Part shown: positions 1 to 7,889 of the stretch, one piece after another
How positions within the stretch are numbered: position 1 is the stretch's first letter
Layout of the letters: every line of letters begins with the position of its first letter
DNA from: Butyricicoccus sp. OM04-18BH
Lineage (GTDB): Bacteria > Bacillota > Clostridia > Oscillospirales > Butyricicoccaceae
Direction of reading: 5' to 3'
Length of the DNA: 64,000 bases
Assembly (NCBI RefSeq): GCF_003481705.1
Contig: NZ_QULN01000011.1
Coordinates: forward strand, 2,530 to 66,529
Notes under the pieces: model-generated
Told to the model about the DNA's origin: nothing
What the model saw: the letters and a program-made list of their open reading frames with translations, nothing else
Database searches by the model: none
Program-made: the position numbers and the translations under genes

Positions 1-65
1 GATTGTTCAGTTTTGAAGGTGTAAAGAGAAAATCTGACACTTTCAGTTGTGAATATAGAAGGTAC

Positions 66-125
66 AGCGCGGAAGCGCTCGGTAAAGTTTTCTTTGCATA
101 CTTTCTTGTTCACAAGAAAGTATGC
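66..125 (+). repeat. Two-hairpin palindromic element, copy 1, before tRNA-Lys
   Basis: A small GC hairpin (AGCGC/GCGCT, 66-79) is followed by a perfect 14-bp hairpin with a 2-nt loop (arms 96-109 and 112-125). The second arm runs into the first two bases of tRNA-Lys. The same arrangement, with diverged sequence, precedes 5S rRNA at 586-643. It may be an RNA-processing signal or a dispersed repeat; the function is not known from sequence. Confidence 0.7.
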
Positions 126-199
126 ACCATTAGCTCAGTTGGTAGAGCAACTGACTCTTAATCAGTGGGTCCACGGTTCGAGCCCGTGATGGTGTACCA
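124..199 (+). tRNA. tRNA-Lys (anticodon CTT)
   Basis: A complete cloverleaf of 76 nt including an encoded CCA. The acceptor arm GCACCAT pairs with ATGGTGT, the D arm contains AGCTCAGTTGGTAGAGC, and the anticodon loop CTCTTAA gives CTT, reading AAG lysine codons. The TTCGAGC T-loop is normal. A 58-nt 3' portion of this gene is copied exactly at 311-368 inside a chimeric tRNA remnant. Confidence 0.95.
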
Positions 200-479
200 G
201 GAAAGACGCTTGTGAGGTCAGAGATGACCTCACAGGTGAGACTTTCAAAGAGCACAAACCGAAGGTCTTGCTGTTATGGCCCGTTGGTCAAGCGGCTAAG
301 ACGGCGGCCAGTAGAGCAACTGACTCTTAATCAGTGGGTCCACGGTTCGAGCCCGTGATGGTGTACCAGAAAAGAGCGATGTGAGGTCTGAAAAGGCCTC
401 ACAGAGAACTCTTTGACAAAGCACAAACCGAAGGTCTTGCTGTTATGGCCCGTTGGTCAAGCGGCTAAGACGGCGGCCT
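142..479 (+). repeat. 169-bp tandem duplication in the tRNA cluster
   Basis: Bases 142-310 and 311-479 are two copies of one 169-bp unit. The tRNA-derived ends are essentially identical: 142-199 matches 311-368, and 251-309 matches 420-478. The spacer (200-250 against 369-419) has many substitutions but no net length change. Each spacer keeps a GTGAGG...CCTCAC hairpin. The junction between units creates a chimeric tRNA. Confidence 0.85.
278..368 (+). pseudogene. Chimeric tRNA remnant: tRNA-Glu 5' part joined to tRNA-Lys 3' part
   Basis: The first 32 nt (278-309) are identical to the 5' part of the tRNA-Glu at 447. From 311 to 368 the sequence is identical to tRNA-Lys 142-199, including anticodon CTT and CCA. 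The 5' acceptor strand GGCCCGT cannot pair with the 3' strand ATGGTGT and two D-arm halves are present, so a normal cloverleaf cannot form. It is best read as a non-functional product of the 169-bp duplication, or as an assembly join error. Confidence 0.85.
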
Positions 480-521
480 CTCACGCCGCAAACGGGAGTT
501 CGATTCTCCCACGGGTCACCA
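447..521 (+). tRNA. tRNA-Glu (anticodon CTC)
   Basis: A complete 75-nt tRNA with encoded CCA. The acceptor stem is GGCCCGT with ACGGGTC, the anticodon stem is GCGGC/GCCGC, and the loop CTCTCAC gives CTC, reading GAG. It follows the chimeric remnant and precedes the 5S promoter. Confidence 0.95.
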
Positions 522-530
522 AAATAACAG

Positions 531-559
531 TTGACAAGACGTGAGGAATGTGCTAAAAT
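531..559 (+). promoter_or_regulatory. Sigma-A promoter for 5S rRNA
   Basis: TTGACA at 531-536, a 17-nt spacer, then TAAAAT at 554-559. The transcript would start near 566 and run through the palindromic leader into 5S rRNA. Confidence 0.85.
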
Positions 560-585
560 CTAATAGTTTTCTGATACAGAAAGGT

Positions 586-642
586 TGCGCGAAGCGCACA
601 TTGAAGTTTCTTTTGCTTACTTTTCTGTACACAGAAAAGTAA

Positions 643-643
<1 letters not shown>
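586..643 (+). repeat. Two-hairpin palindromic element, copy 2, before 5S rRNA
   Basis: TGCGC/GCGCA hairpin (586-598) followed by a 13-bp perfect hairpin with a 2-nt loop (arms 616-628 and 631-643). The final arm reaches the first base of 5S rRNA. The order and wording match copy 1 at 66-125, including the shared AAGTTT(T)CTTT between the two hairpins. Confidence 0.7.
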
Positions 644-759
<116 letters not shown>

Positions 760-762
760 CGG

Positions 763-797
763 AACACCGATCCTTTGGGATCGGTGTTTTGTTTTTG
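763..797 (+). terminator. Intrinsic terminator after 5S rRNA
   Basis: An 11-bp stem (AACACCGATCC with GGATCGGTGTT, loop TTTG) followed by a T-rich run. Confidence 0.9.
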
Positions 798-817
798 TTA
801 AGAAAACGCCCTAATGA

Positions 818-846
818 TTTACGCTGTATTGATCTCTGTGTATAAT
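818..846 (+). promoter_or_regulatory. Promoter for the DUF1538/PII-like operon
   Basis: TATAAT at 841-846 with TTTACG 17 nt upstream (818-823). A second TATAAT sits at 850-855. The 5' UTR is short and ends in GGAGG at 874-878. Confidence 0.6.
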
Positions 847-884
847 AGATATAATGGTATATCTCTGAAATATGGAGGTTGAGA

Positions 885-2402
885 ATGAACAAAATTCTGC
901 GAGAAAAAGTTCAGGAAGCTCTATCTTCCGTGCTTCCGATCACGCTGATCGTTCTTGTACTCAGCATGACGATCACGCCGATGCCGGTCGGCACGCTTGT
1001 CCTGTTCCTGGCAGGTGCCGTGCTGCTGATCGTCGGCATGGCGTTCTTTTCGCTTGGCACGGATGTTTCTATGACGCCGATGGGCGAGGGTATCGGCGCA
1101 CAGCTGCCGAAGACAAAAAATCTTGCTGTGGTCATCGCGATCACACTGCTGATCGGCATTCTGATTACGATCGCCGAACCGGATCTTCAGGTGCTCGCCG
1201 GACAGGTCCCGTCCATCCCGAACAGCATGCTGATCTGGACGGTCGCAGTCGGTGTCGGCCTGTTCTTCGTGCTCGCACTGCTGCGTACAATCTTCAAAAT
1301 ACGGCTTTCTCTTCTGCTTATTCTGTTCTATATTGCAGTTTTTATCTTTTCCGCCTTTGTGCCGAACGAATTCGTTTCGGTCGCATTCGATTCGGGCGGT
1401 GTTACGACCGGCCCGATCACGGTTCCGTTTATCATGGCGCTCGGCGTTGGTCTCGCCTCGATACGAGGCGACAGCGGCGCACAGGATGACAGCTTCGGCC
1501 TGGTCGCACTGTGCAGCATCGGCCCCGTGCTTGCGGTCCTGCTGCTCGGCATTTTTTATTCGGGCGGCGACGCTGGCTATACGCAGATCGCAGTTCCGGA
1601 GCTCGAGGACACTCGCCAGGTCGCAGCGGAATTTGTTCATGCGCTGCCGGATTACATACGCGAGGTCGTTTCCGCCCTGCTGCCGGTCATTGCATTCTGT
1701 GCGATATTTCAGCTGATTTTTAAGCGCTTTCACAAGATTCAGCTCCAGAAAATCGGCATCGGTTTTCTGTATACCTTTGTCGGTCTGGCGCTGTTTCTGA
1801 CCGGCGTCAATGTCGGATTCATGCCGGCCGGTCATTATCTCGGACAGCAGTTTGCATTGAGCGGCAAAAGCTGGATCTTAATTCCGCTCGGTATGCTCAT
1901 CGGTTACTTCCTCGTCACTGCCGAGCCGGCGGTGCATGTGCTCAACCGACAGGTCGAAACGATTACAAACGGCGGTATCTCGCAGCGCGCGATGATGCTC
2001 AGCCTGTCGATCGGTGTGGCGTGCTCGGTGGGACTGGCGATGCTGCGCGTGCTCACGGGCATCTCTATTTACTGCATCTTGATTCCGGGCTACTTGATCG
2101 CGCTCACGCTGACGTTTTTTGTGCCGAAGATATTCACCGGCATTGCGTTCGACTCGGGCGGCGTCGCGTCCGGCCCGATGACAACGACCTTCCTGCTGCC
2201 CTTCTCGATGGGCGCCTGCGAAGCGCTCGGAGGGAACGTGCTGACCGATGCCTTCGGCATCGTGGCGATGGTTGCCATGACGCCGCTGCTGACGATACAG
2301 ATGCTCGGTCTGCTCTACCGCTTCAAACAGAAAGATATGCCGCAGGATACGCTCGCTGCGGACGATGAGGACAGCATTATCGTGCTGGAGGGGGATACTT
2401 GA
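885..2402 (+). CDS. DUF1538 family membrane protein, two internal repeats
   Basis: A 505-residue, very hydrophobic protein with about a dozen predicted membrane helices. The two halves repeat: the motif FDSGGV followed by a GP pair occurs near residue 167 and again near residue 420, each followed by a D-x-FG segment and a long helix, as in DUF1538 proteins that carry two copies of the domain. The start is the ATG at 885, six bases after GGAGG; the upstream TTG at 879 is too close to it. The next gene begins two bases after the stop and encodes a double PII-like protein. By analogy with Amt-GlnK pairs, this suggests a transporter controlled by the partner. The substrate is unknown. Confidence 0.8.
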   Translation: MNKILREKVQEALSSVLPITLIVLVLSMTITPMPVGTLVLFLAGAVLLIVGMAFFSLGTDVSMTPMGEGIGAQLPKTKNLAVVIAITLLIGILITIAEPDLQVLAGQVPSIPNSMLIWTVAVGVGLFFVLALLRTIFKIRLSLLLILFYIAVFIFSAFVPNEFVSVAFDSGGVTTGPITVPFIMALGVGLASIRGDSGAQDDSFGLVALCSIGPVLAVLLLGIFYSGGDAGYTQIAVPELEDTRQVAAEFVHALPDYIREVVSALLPVIAFCAIFQLIFKRFHKIQLQKIGIGFLYTFVGLALFLTGVNVGFMPAGHYLGQQFALSGKSWILIPLGMLIGYFLVTAEPAVHVLNRQVETITNGGISQRAMMLSLSIGVACSVGLAMLRVLTGISIYCILIPGYLIALTLTFFVPKIFTGIAFDSGGVASGPMTTTFLLPFSMGACEALGGNVLTDAFGIVAMVAMTPLLTIQMLGLLYRFKQKDMPQDTLAADDEDSIIVLEGDT

Positions 2403-2403
2403 T

Positions 2404-3099
2404 ATGATGGAGCATACACCGCAGATGACCGCGCAGAGCGGCCTTGCGTTCGCCGTAGCGGTCGTTGACGTCGGCAAGGGCGAAAAGATACTCAGCCTGT
2501 TCCGCGAGGAGCACGCGCTGCTCGACTATGTGTGCATGGCGCACGGTACGGCGCGCACGGAAATGCTCGACCTGCTCGGCATCGGCGAGACGGCCAAGGC
2601 AGTCGTTTTCTGCCTCGCGGCGAGCGGACAGGCGCAGCGTATCCTGAACCGGCTCGGAAAAGAGCTTCAGATGCGCTACCCGGGACGCGGTATCGCGTTC
2701 ACCATTCCGGTCAGCGGCATTGGACGCCGCTGGCACAGCCTGCTGACGCAGGCGGACGAACAGGAGGAGATCCAGATGAACAAAAGCGAACAGACAGGCT
2801 TCGATGTGGTCGCCGTCGTGATGGAGCGCGGCTACACGAACGTCGCGATGGATGCAGCACGCAAGGCCGGCGCACGCGGCGGTACGGTGATTTCGGCGCG
2901 CGGCATCGCGGAAAACGAGGTCAAGCGCTTTTTCGGCATCGAGATACAGGCGGAAAAGGAAATTGTTTTCCTTGTTGTTAAAAGTGCTGAAAAGAAGCAG
3001 ATCATGACCGAGCTGATGCGAGCGGTGGGAACCCGGACGCGCAGTCACGGACTGATCCTGTCCATGCCGGTCTCCGACGCGATCGGCCTCGCCGACTGA
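2404..3099 (+). CDS. PII-like regulator with two tandem domains
   Basis: 232 residues. The C-terminal half (about 130-232) resembles the nitrogen-regulatory PII fold used with DUF1538 proteins: a GFDVVAVV strand, GGTVISARG at the T-loop base, then FFGIEIQAEKEIVFLVV. The N-terminal half (about 1-110) has the same spacing of strands in more diverged form, ending in GIAFTIPVSGIG against LILSMPVSDAIG at the other end. The ATG at 2404 is chosen because it follows the DUF1538 stop directly. I infer that it binds a nucleotide or metabolite and gates the neighbouring membrane protein. No tyrosine of a uridylylated GlnK T-loop is visible. Confidence 0.75.
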   Translation: MMEHTPQMTAQSGLAFAVAVVDVGKGEKILSLFREEHALLDYVCMAHGTARTEMLDLLGIGETAKAVVFCLAASGQAQRILNRLGKELQMRYPGRGIAFTIPVSGIGRRWHSLLTQADEQEEIQMNKSEQTGFDVVAVVMERGYTNVAMDAARKAGARGGTVISARGIAENEVKRFFGIEIQAEKEIVFLVVKSAEKKQIMTELMRAVGTRTRSHGLILSMPVSDAIGLAD

Positions 3100-3112
3100 A
3101 GAAGAAACACCC

Positions 3113-3149
3113 GGGGGAGGGGCAGAAATGCCTCTCCCTTTCGCTTTTC
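3113..3149 (+). terminator. Terminator after the DUF1538/PII-like operon
   Basis: GGGAGGGGC (3115-3123) pairs with GCCTCTCCC (3130-3138) with one G-T pair, followed by a T-rich stretch. Nothing coding is seen from here to the nrdD promoter; the stretch 3150-3270 is AT-rich. Confidence 0.7.
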
Positions 3150-3277
3150 CACAGCCTTGTGCACAGCGTCCCCCTTTCCCTTCACAGGTTATCCCCAAAG
3201 AAAAAAATAAAAGTTCAGAAGATAGTACAATAAAAAAAATCCTTTTCTTACAAAAGTACCAAAGATTTTTTCGCCCC

Positions 3278-3306
3278 TTGACAGACGCGGACTCACGGTT
3301 TACAAT
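3278..3306 (+). promoter_or_regulatory. Sigma-A promoter of nrdD
   Basis: TTGACA (3278-3283), 17-nt spacer, TACAAT (3301-3306). Confidence 0.9.
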
Positions 3307-3328
3307 AGTATTTGCAAGCACCGAATGA

Positions 3329-3344
3329 GCACAATATATGGTGT
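3329..3344 (+). promoter_or_regulatory. NrdR box
   Basis: GCACAATATATGGTGT closely matches the NrdR consensus ACAC(A/T)ATATAT(A/T)GTGT. It lies just downstream of the nrdD transcription start. A weaker ACAAT-containing half match overlaps the -10 about 29 bp upstream; NrdR boxes usually occur in pairs about 31 bp apart, so the upstream one is doubtful. It implies repression by NrdR-(d)ATP. Confidence 0.75.
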
Positions 3345-3377
3345 ACAAAACGGGGCAACACCACGAAATTTAGTAAT

Positions 3378-3395
3378 CGCCGCAAGGCGGTTTTT
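3378..3395 (+). terminator. Small leader hairpin with U-tract before nrdD
   Basis: CGCC-GCAA-GGCG, a GNRA-type tetraloop hairpin, followed by GTTTTT. It lies between the promoter and the nrdD start. It could act as a weak attenuator or as a 5' stabiliser. Confidence 0.45.
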
Positions 3396-3418
3396 GTATG
3401 AGAGAGGGATTTTTGGTT

Positions 3419-5752
3419 ATGATAGAGCAGATTATCAAGCGAGACGGCCGAACAGCCCCGTTTGAGCTGGATAAAATCGCGAACGCGATCTTTGGCGCGG
3501 CGCAGTCGGTCGGCGGCCAGGATTACGAGATGGCGCATGAGCTGGCGGAGCAGGTCGAAAAGGAGCTTGAAAAGACTGTCAGCGAGAAAATCCCGACGGT
3601 AGAACAGATTCAGGACACGGTCGAGACCGTGCTTATCGAGAGCGGCCACGCCCGCACCGCGAAGAAATACATCCTGTACCGCGACGAGCGCACCCGCGTG
3701 CGTGAGATGAACACCCGCCTGATGAAGGTCTACGAGGATCTGACCTTCAAGTCCTCCATCGAGAACGACATCAAGCGCGAGAACGCCAACATCGACGGTG
3801 ATACCGCGATGGGCACCATGCTCAAGTACGGCTCGGAGGGCGCAAAGCAATTCTACGAGATGTTCATCCTTGACTCGGCGCATGCAGCAGCGCACCGCGA
3901 CGGCGACATCCACATTCACGATCTGGATTTTCTCACGCTGACCACCACCTGCTGCCAGATCGATCTGCTGAAGCTGTTCCGCGACGGCTTTTCGACCGGT
4001 CACGGCTTCCTGCGTGAGCCGAACGACATCCGCTCCTACGCGGCTCTGGCGTGCATCGCGATCCAGTCCAACCAGAACGATCAGCACGGCGGCCAGTCGG
4101 TTCCGAACTTCGACTACTCCATGGCGCCCGGCGTGCGCAAGACCTTCCGCAAGCTGTTCCGCAGCAACCTCGCCAAGGCGCTCGAGGTGTTCGGTGAGGA
4201 CGACAACAATGAGGTGGATGCAAGAGAGCTGACCGAGCGCGTCGAGCAGCAGACCGGCAAGTGGGCCTGCCTCGCCGGCGACAACGGCTATGACGAGGCG
4301 ATGGCAAAGGCGCTTTCCGAGAGTCTGGACGAAAAGACGGTCGCGAAGTGCATGAAATTCGCGCGCAAGTACGCCGACAAGGAGACCCGCAAGGGCACCT
4401 ATCAGGCGATGGAAGCGCTGGTTCACAATCTGAACACCATGCACTCCCGGGCGGGCGCGCAGATCCCGTTCTCCTCGCTCAACTACGGTACGGATACCTC
4501 GCCCGAGGGCCGTCTGGTCATGGAGCAGCTGTTGCTCGCGACCGAGGCCGGCCTCGGCAACGGCGAGACGCCGATCTTCCCGATCCACATCTTTAAGGTC
4601 AAGGAAGGCGTCAACTACAACGACGGCGACCCGAACTATGATCTGTTCAAGCTCGCGTGCCGCGTTTCCGCGAAGCGCATGTTCCCGAACTTCTCGTTCC
4701 TCGACGCGCCGTTCAATCTGAAATATTACAAGCCCGGTCATCCGGAGACCGAGGCCGGCTATATGGGCTGCCGCACACGCGTCATGTCCAATATCGTTGA
4801 CCCGTCCCGCGAGATCACCTACGGGCGCGGCAACCTGTCGTTCACGTCGGTCAACCTGCCGCGCATCGCGATCCGCAGTCACGGCGATCTGGACTGGTTC
4901 TTCGAGGATCTTGACCGCAAGATCGACCTTGTCATCGACCAGCTGCTCGACCGATTCCGCATTCAGTGCGCCAAGCGCGTGCGCAACTACCCGTTCCTCA
5001 TGGGCGAGGGCGTCTGGATGGACTCGGAAAAGCTCGGCCCGGACGATGAGGTAGGCGAGGTGCTGAAGCACGGTACGCTGACGCTCGGCTTCATCGGCCT
5101 TGCGGAATGTCTCAAGGCGCTCATCGGTAAGCATCACGGCGAGAGCGACGAGGCGCAGAACCTCGGCCTCGAAATCGTCGGTCATATGCGCAAGCGCATG
5201 GATGAGGCGAGCGAGAAGTACCATCTGAATTTCTCGCTGATCGCGACCCCGGCAGAGGGCCTGTCCGGCCGCTTCGTCCGGATCGACCGCGAGAAGTACG
5301 GCACCATCCCGGGCGTTACCGACCGCGACTACTACACCAACTCGTTCCACGTACCGGTTTACTTCCCGATTTCGGCGTTCGAAAAGATTGCCCGCGAAGC
5401 ACCGTACCACGAACTGACCAACGGCGGCCACATCAGCTATATCGAGCTGGACGGCGACCCGACGCAGAACCTGGAGGCGTTCGAGGCGGTCGTGCGCGCG
5501 ATGAAGGAAGCCGGCATCGGCTACGGCGCGATCAACCATCCGATCGACCGCGACCCGGTCTGCGGCTATACCGGCATCATCGGCGAGGTATGTCCGCGCT
5601 GCGGACGCCGCGAGGGCGAGGGCGTGCCGCTGTCCAAGCTGCAGAAGCTCGGCCTCTACAAGAATTACAACAGCACGACGATCGGCTATCACGGCGACCC
5701 GAACGAGGAAGCTGACCGTCAGCCAAATACTCTGAAAATCGTGAGAAAATAA
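3419..5752 (+). CDS. nrdD: Anaerobic (class III) ribonucleoside-triphosphate reductase, catalytic part lacking the glycyl-radical tail
   Basis: 777 residues. An ATP-cone allosteric domain opens the protein (residues 3-90, IIKRDGRTAPFELDKI). The catalytic barrel has the class III segments TTTCCQIDLLKL and MGCRTRV. Near the C-terminus DPVCGYTGIIGEVCPRCG (about 714-728) supplies Cys residues of the zinc site. The protein then stops at NTLKIVRK, where canonical NrdD would continue into the RxxGY glycyl-radical loop. That piece is encoded by the next ORF (5805-5996). The ATG at 3419 follows AGAGAGGGA; an in-frame ATG at 3398 has no ribosome binding site. An NrdR box lies upstream and nrdG downstream. 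Confidence 0.93.
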   Translation: MIEQIIKRDGRTAPFELDKIANAIFGAAQSVGGQDYEMAHELAEQVEKELEKTVSEKIPTVEQIQDTVETVLIESGHARTAKKYILYRDERTRVREMNTRLMKVYEDLTFKSSIENDIKRENANIDGDTAMGTMLKYGSEGAKQFYEMFILDSAHAAAHRDGDIHIHDLDFLTLTTTCCQIDLLKLFRDGFSTGHGFLREPNDIRSYAALACIAIQSNQNDQHGGQSVPNFDYSMAPGVRKTFRKLFRSNLAKALEVFGEDDNNEVDARELTERVEQQTGKWACLAGDNGYDEAMAKALSESLDEKTVAKCMKFARKYADKETRKGTYQAMEALVHNLNTMHSRAGAQIPFSSLNYGTDTSPEGRLVMEQLLLATEAGLGNGETPIFPIHIFKVKEGVNYNDGDPNYDLFKLACRVSAKRMFPNFSFLDAPFNLKYYKPGHPETEAGYMGCRTRVMSNIVDPSREITYGRGNLSFTSVNLPRIAIRSHGDLDWFFEDLDRKIDLVIDQLLDRFRIQCAKRVRNYPFLMGEGVWMDSEKLGPDDEVGEVLKHGTLTLGFIGLAECLKALIGKHHGESDEAQNLGLEIVGHMRKRMDEASEKYHLNFSLIATPAEGLSGRFVRIDREKYGTIPGVTDRDYYTNSFHVPVYFPISAFEKIAREAPYHELTNGGHISYIELDGDPTQNLEAFEAVVRAMKEAGIGYGAINHPIDRDPVCGYTGIIGEVCPRCGRREGEGVPLSKLQKLGLYKNYNSTTIGYHGDPNEEADRQPNTLKIVRK

Positions 5753-5804
5753 TCGGCAGCGGCGGTGCAAGTCCGCTGTCCCCGGAATAGAAAGGATGTC
5801 TGTC

Positions 5805-5996
5805 ATGGAGAACAATCAGGTTATGCAGGAGCAGCTTATCGGTGAGGGTGTCGGCTTCGAGCGCATCCGCCGCATCACGGGCTATCTCGTCGGCACGCTC
5901 GACCGCTTCAACAATGGCAAGCGCGCGGAGGAGCACGACCGCGTCAAGCACTCGGTCACCACCTGCTGCCCGATGGAGAAGGAGCATACTGCGTAA
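5805..5996 (+). CDS. Stand-alone glycyl-radical domain of class III ribonucleotide reductase
   Basis: 63 residues containing RRITGYLVGTLDRFNNGK, followed by RAEEHDRVKH, which is the conserved glycyl-radical C-terminus of NrdD; the radical glycine is in TGY. It starts 52 nt after the nrdD stop in a different frame, with AAAGG at 5791-5795 and ATG at 5805. It ends one base before nrdG. So the radical subunit, the catalytic subunit and the activase are three consecutive genes. The tail TTCCPMEKEHTA has an additional Cys pair. It may work in trans, as the spare-part protein GrcA/YfiD does for pyruvate formate-lyase. Confidence 0.85.
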   Translation: MENNQVMQEQLIGEGVGFERIRRITGYLVGTLDRFNNGKRAEEHDRVKHSVTTCCPMEKEHTA

Positions 5997-6506
5997 ATGG
6001 AAGGCACCATTCGCATCGCGGGAACGGTCGGGGAGTCTATTGTAGACGGCCCCGGCTTCCGCTATACGCTGTTCGTGCAGGGCTGTCCGCACGGTTGTCC
6101 CGGCTGCCACAATCCGCAGACGCACGACTTTGACGGCGGACAGGACATCGCGCTCGACACGCTGCTGAAGGATATGTGCAAAAATCCGTTCGTAAAGGGC
6201 GTGACCTTTTCGGGCGGCGAGCCGTTCTGCAAGGCGGAGCCGCTGTACCGTCTGGCGGTCGAGCTGAAGAGCAGGGGAAAGCACCTCATGGCCTACTCGG
6301 GTTACACCTTTGAGGAGCTGATGCAGCTTTCCGACCCCTATGTTAAAAAGCTGCTCGGCGAGCTGGATCTGCTCGTGGACGGCCGCTTCCTCATGGAGCA
6401 GAAGAACATCGACCTTCGCTTCCGCGGCAGCGCCAATCAGCGCGTGCTCGATGTGCCGAAGTCGCTCGAGGCGGGCGCGCCGGTCTGGGCGGAGCAGTAC
6501 AGATAA
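5997..6506 (+). CDS. nrdG: Anaerobic ribonucleotide reductase activating protein (radical SAM)
   Basis: 169 residues. The radical-SAM cluster motif is CPHGCPGC (C-x3-C-x2-C, about residue 30), followed by a TFSGGEP motif for SAM binding. It uses SAM and an iron-sulfur cluster to generate the glycyl radical, here on the separate 63-residue protein encoded directly upstream with no gap. The length is normal for NrdG. Confidence 0.93.
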   Translation: MEGTIRIAGTVGESIVDGPGFRYTLFVQGCPHGCPGCHNPQTHDFDGGQDIALDTLLKDMCKNPFVKGVTFSGGEPFCKAEPLYRLAVELKSRGKHLMAYSGYTFEELMQLSDPYVKKLLGELDLLVDGRFLMEQKNIDLRFRGSANQRVLDVPKSLEAGAPVWAEQYR

Positions 6507-6548
6507 GCTGTCACGAAGCTGATGTTTCACATAAGCACTGAATTGACG

Positions 6549-6597
6549 AAAAAAGCTGTCTTTCCGAGAGGAAATCTCCGGAAGGACAGCTTTTTTG
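6549..6597 (+). terminator. Bidirectional terminator, nrdG / acetyltransferase
   Basis: AAAAAGCTGTC pairs with GACAGCTTTTT across a partly paired loop, with A and T runs on both sides, so it can serve the convergent gene as well. Confidence 0.85.
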
Positions 6598-6605
6598 TGC
6601 AGTAT

Positions 6606-7160
6606 TCAGTTTATGCCGCCCGGTGCGGCGAGCGGATTGCGCATCTCGAGAACGGCGTGAGGGACGGCCTGACCGGCATGGACGCGCTCGCAGCGGCCGA
6701 TCGGCTTCATGCCGAACGCGGCAGCGGTCTGGAGCGCACCGACGTTGTCGAGCCGGATGAAGGAAACGACGCGGTCAAGCTCGAGCCGCGCGAACGCACA
6801 GCTGAGCATGGCGGACAGGCATTCTCTGCCGAAACCGTGAAAGCGCTTTTCGCTGCGCACGATGCAGCCGAGACTGACGGCCGGACGGCCGTCAAGCTGC
6901 TCCGCGAGCAGGCCGCAGAGCGCCACCAGCTCGTCCGTCTGCTTTTCGAAGGCTGCGACATAGCCGATGCCGTCCGTGCGGTAGCGGCGCAGCATATCCG
7001 CGATAAAATCTAGCGTATCACTGCGGTCATACGGCCGGTCCCATGCCGCCATGGTCTCCGCGTTCTGAAGAACGCAGGAGGCAAGCTCGAGATCGGTCGC
7101 GCGCAGGCGACGGAAGTACAGACGCTGCGACTGAACCTCGAGTAATTCAATCTTCTCCAT
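6606..7160 (-). CDS. GNAT-family N-acetyltransferase (RimJ/RimL-like)
   Basis: 184 residues with the GNAT layout: the N-terminal SQRLYFRRLRATDLE typical of RimJ/RimL-type enzymes, a central GIGYVAAFEKQ strand, and VSFIRLDNVGALQTAAAFGM matching the N-x-x-S/A-x-x-x-x-x-x-x-G-F acetyl-CoA end of the fold. Acceptor unknown. It stands alone, convergent with nrdG. A GGAG lies just upstream of the ATG. Confidence 0.8.
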   Translation of the reverse strand: MEKIELLEVQSQRLYFRRLRATDLELASCVLQNAETMAAWDRPYDRSDTLDFIADMLRRYRTDGIGYVAAFEKQTDELVALCGLLAEQLDGRPAVSLGCIVRSEKRFHGFGRECLSAMLSCAFARLELDRVVSFIRLDNVGALQTAAAFGMKPIGRCERVHAGQAVPHAVLEMRNPLAAPGGIN

Positions 7161-7180
7161 ATCTACTCCGTATGCAGAGA

Positions 7181-7209
7181 CAAAACGGTGCGGCTTTCCT
7201 GCCGCACCG
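7181..7209 (-). terminator. Terminator of the tsaE-tsaB-upp run
   Basis: On the minus strand CGGTGCGGC / GCCGCACCG (9 bp, 6-nt loop) is followed by TTTTG. Confidence 0.85.
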
Positions 7210-7225
7210 CTGAATGCCTGTAATT

Positions 7226-7870
<645 letters not shown>

Positions 7871-7889
7871 TTATTGAAGTCTGAATTTG

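Noticed and set aside
847..864. Hairpin AGATAT-AATGGT-ATATCT with an A1/G4 hexaloop before the DUF1538/PII-like operon
   Set aside because: It looks like the nitrogen-leader hairpins, but it overlaps the promoter -10 hexamers, so it would not be transcribed whole, and no terminator overlaps it. AT-rich palindromes of this sort arise easily around TATAAT.
5753..5790. GGCGGTGCAAGTCCGC segment between nrdD and the glycyl-radical ORF, similar to part of a cobalamin riboswitch
   Set aside because: Only one short hairpin is present, without the B12 box or the other conserved helices, and it lies between two parts of one enzyme rather than in a 5' leader.
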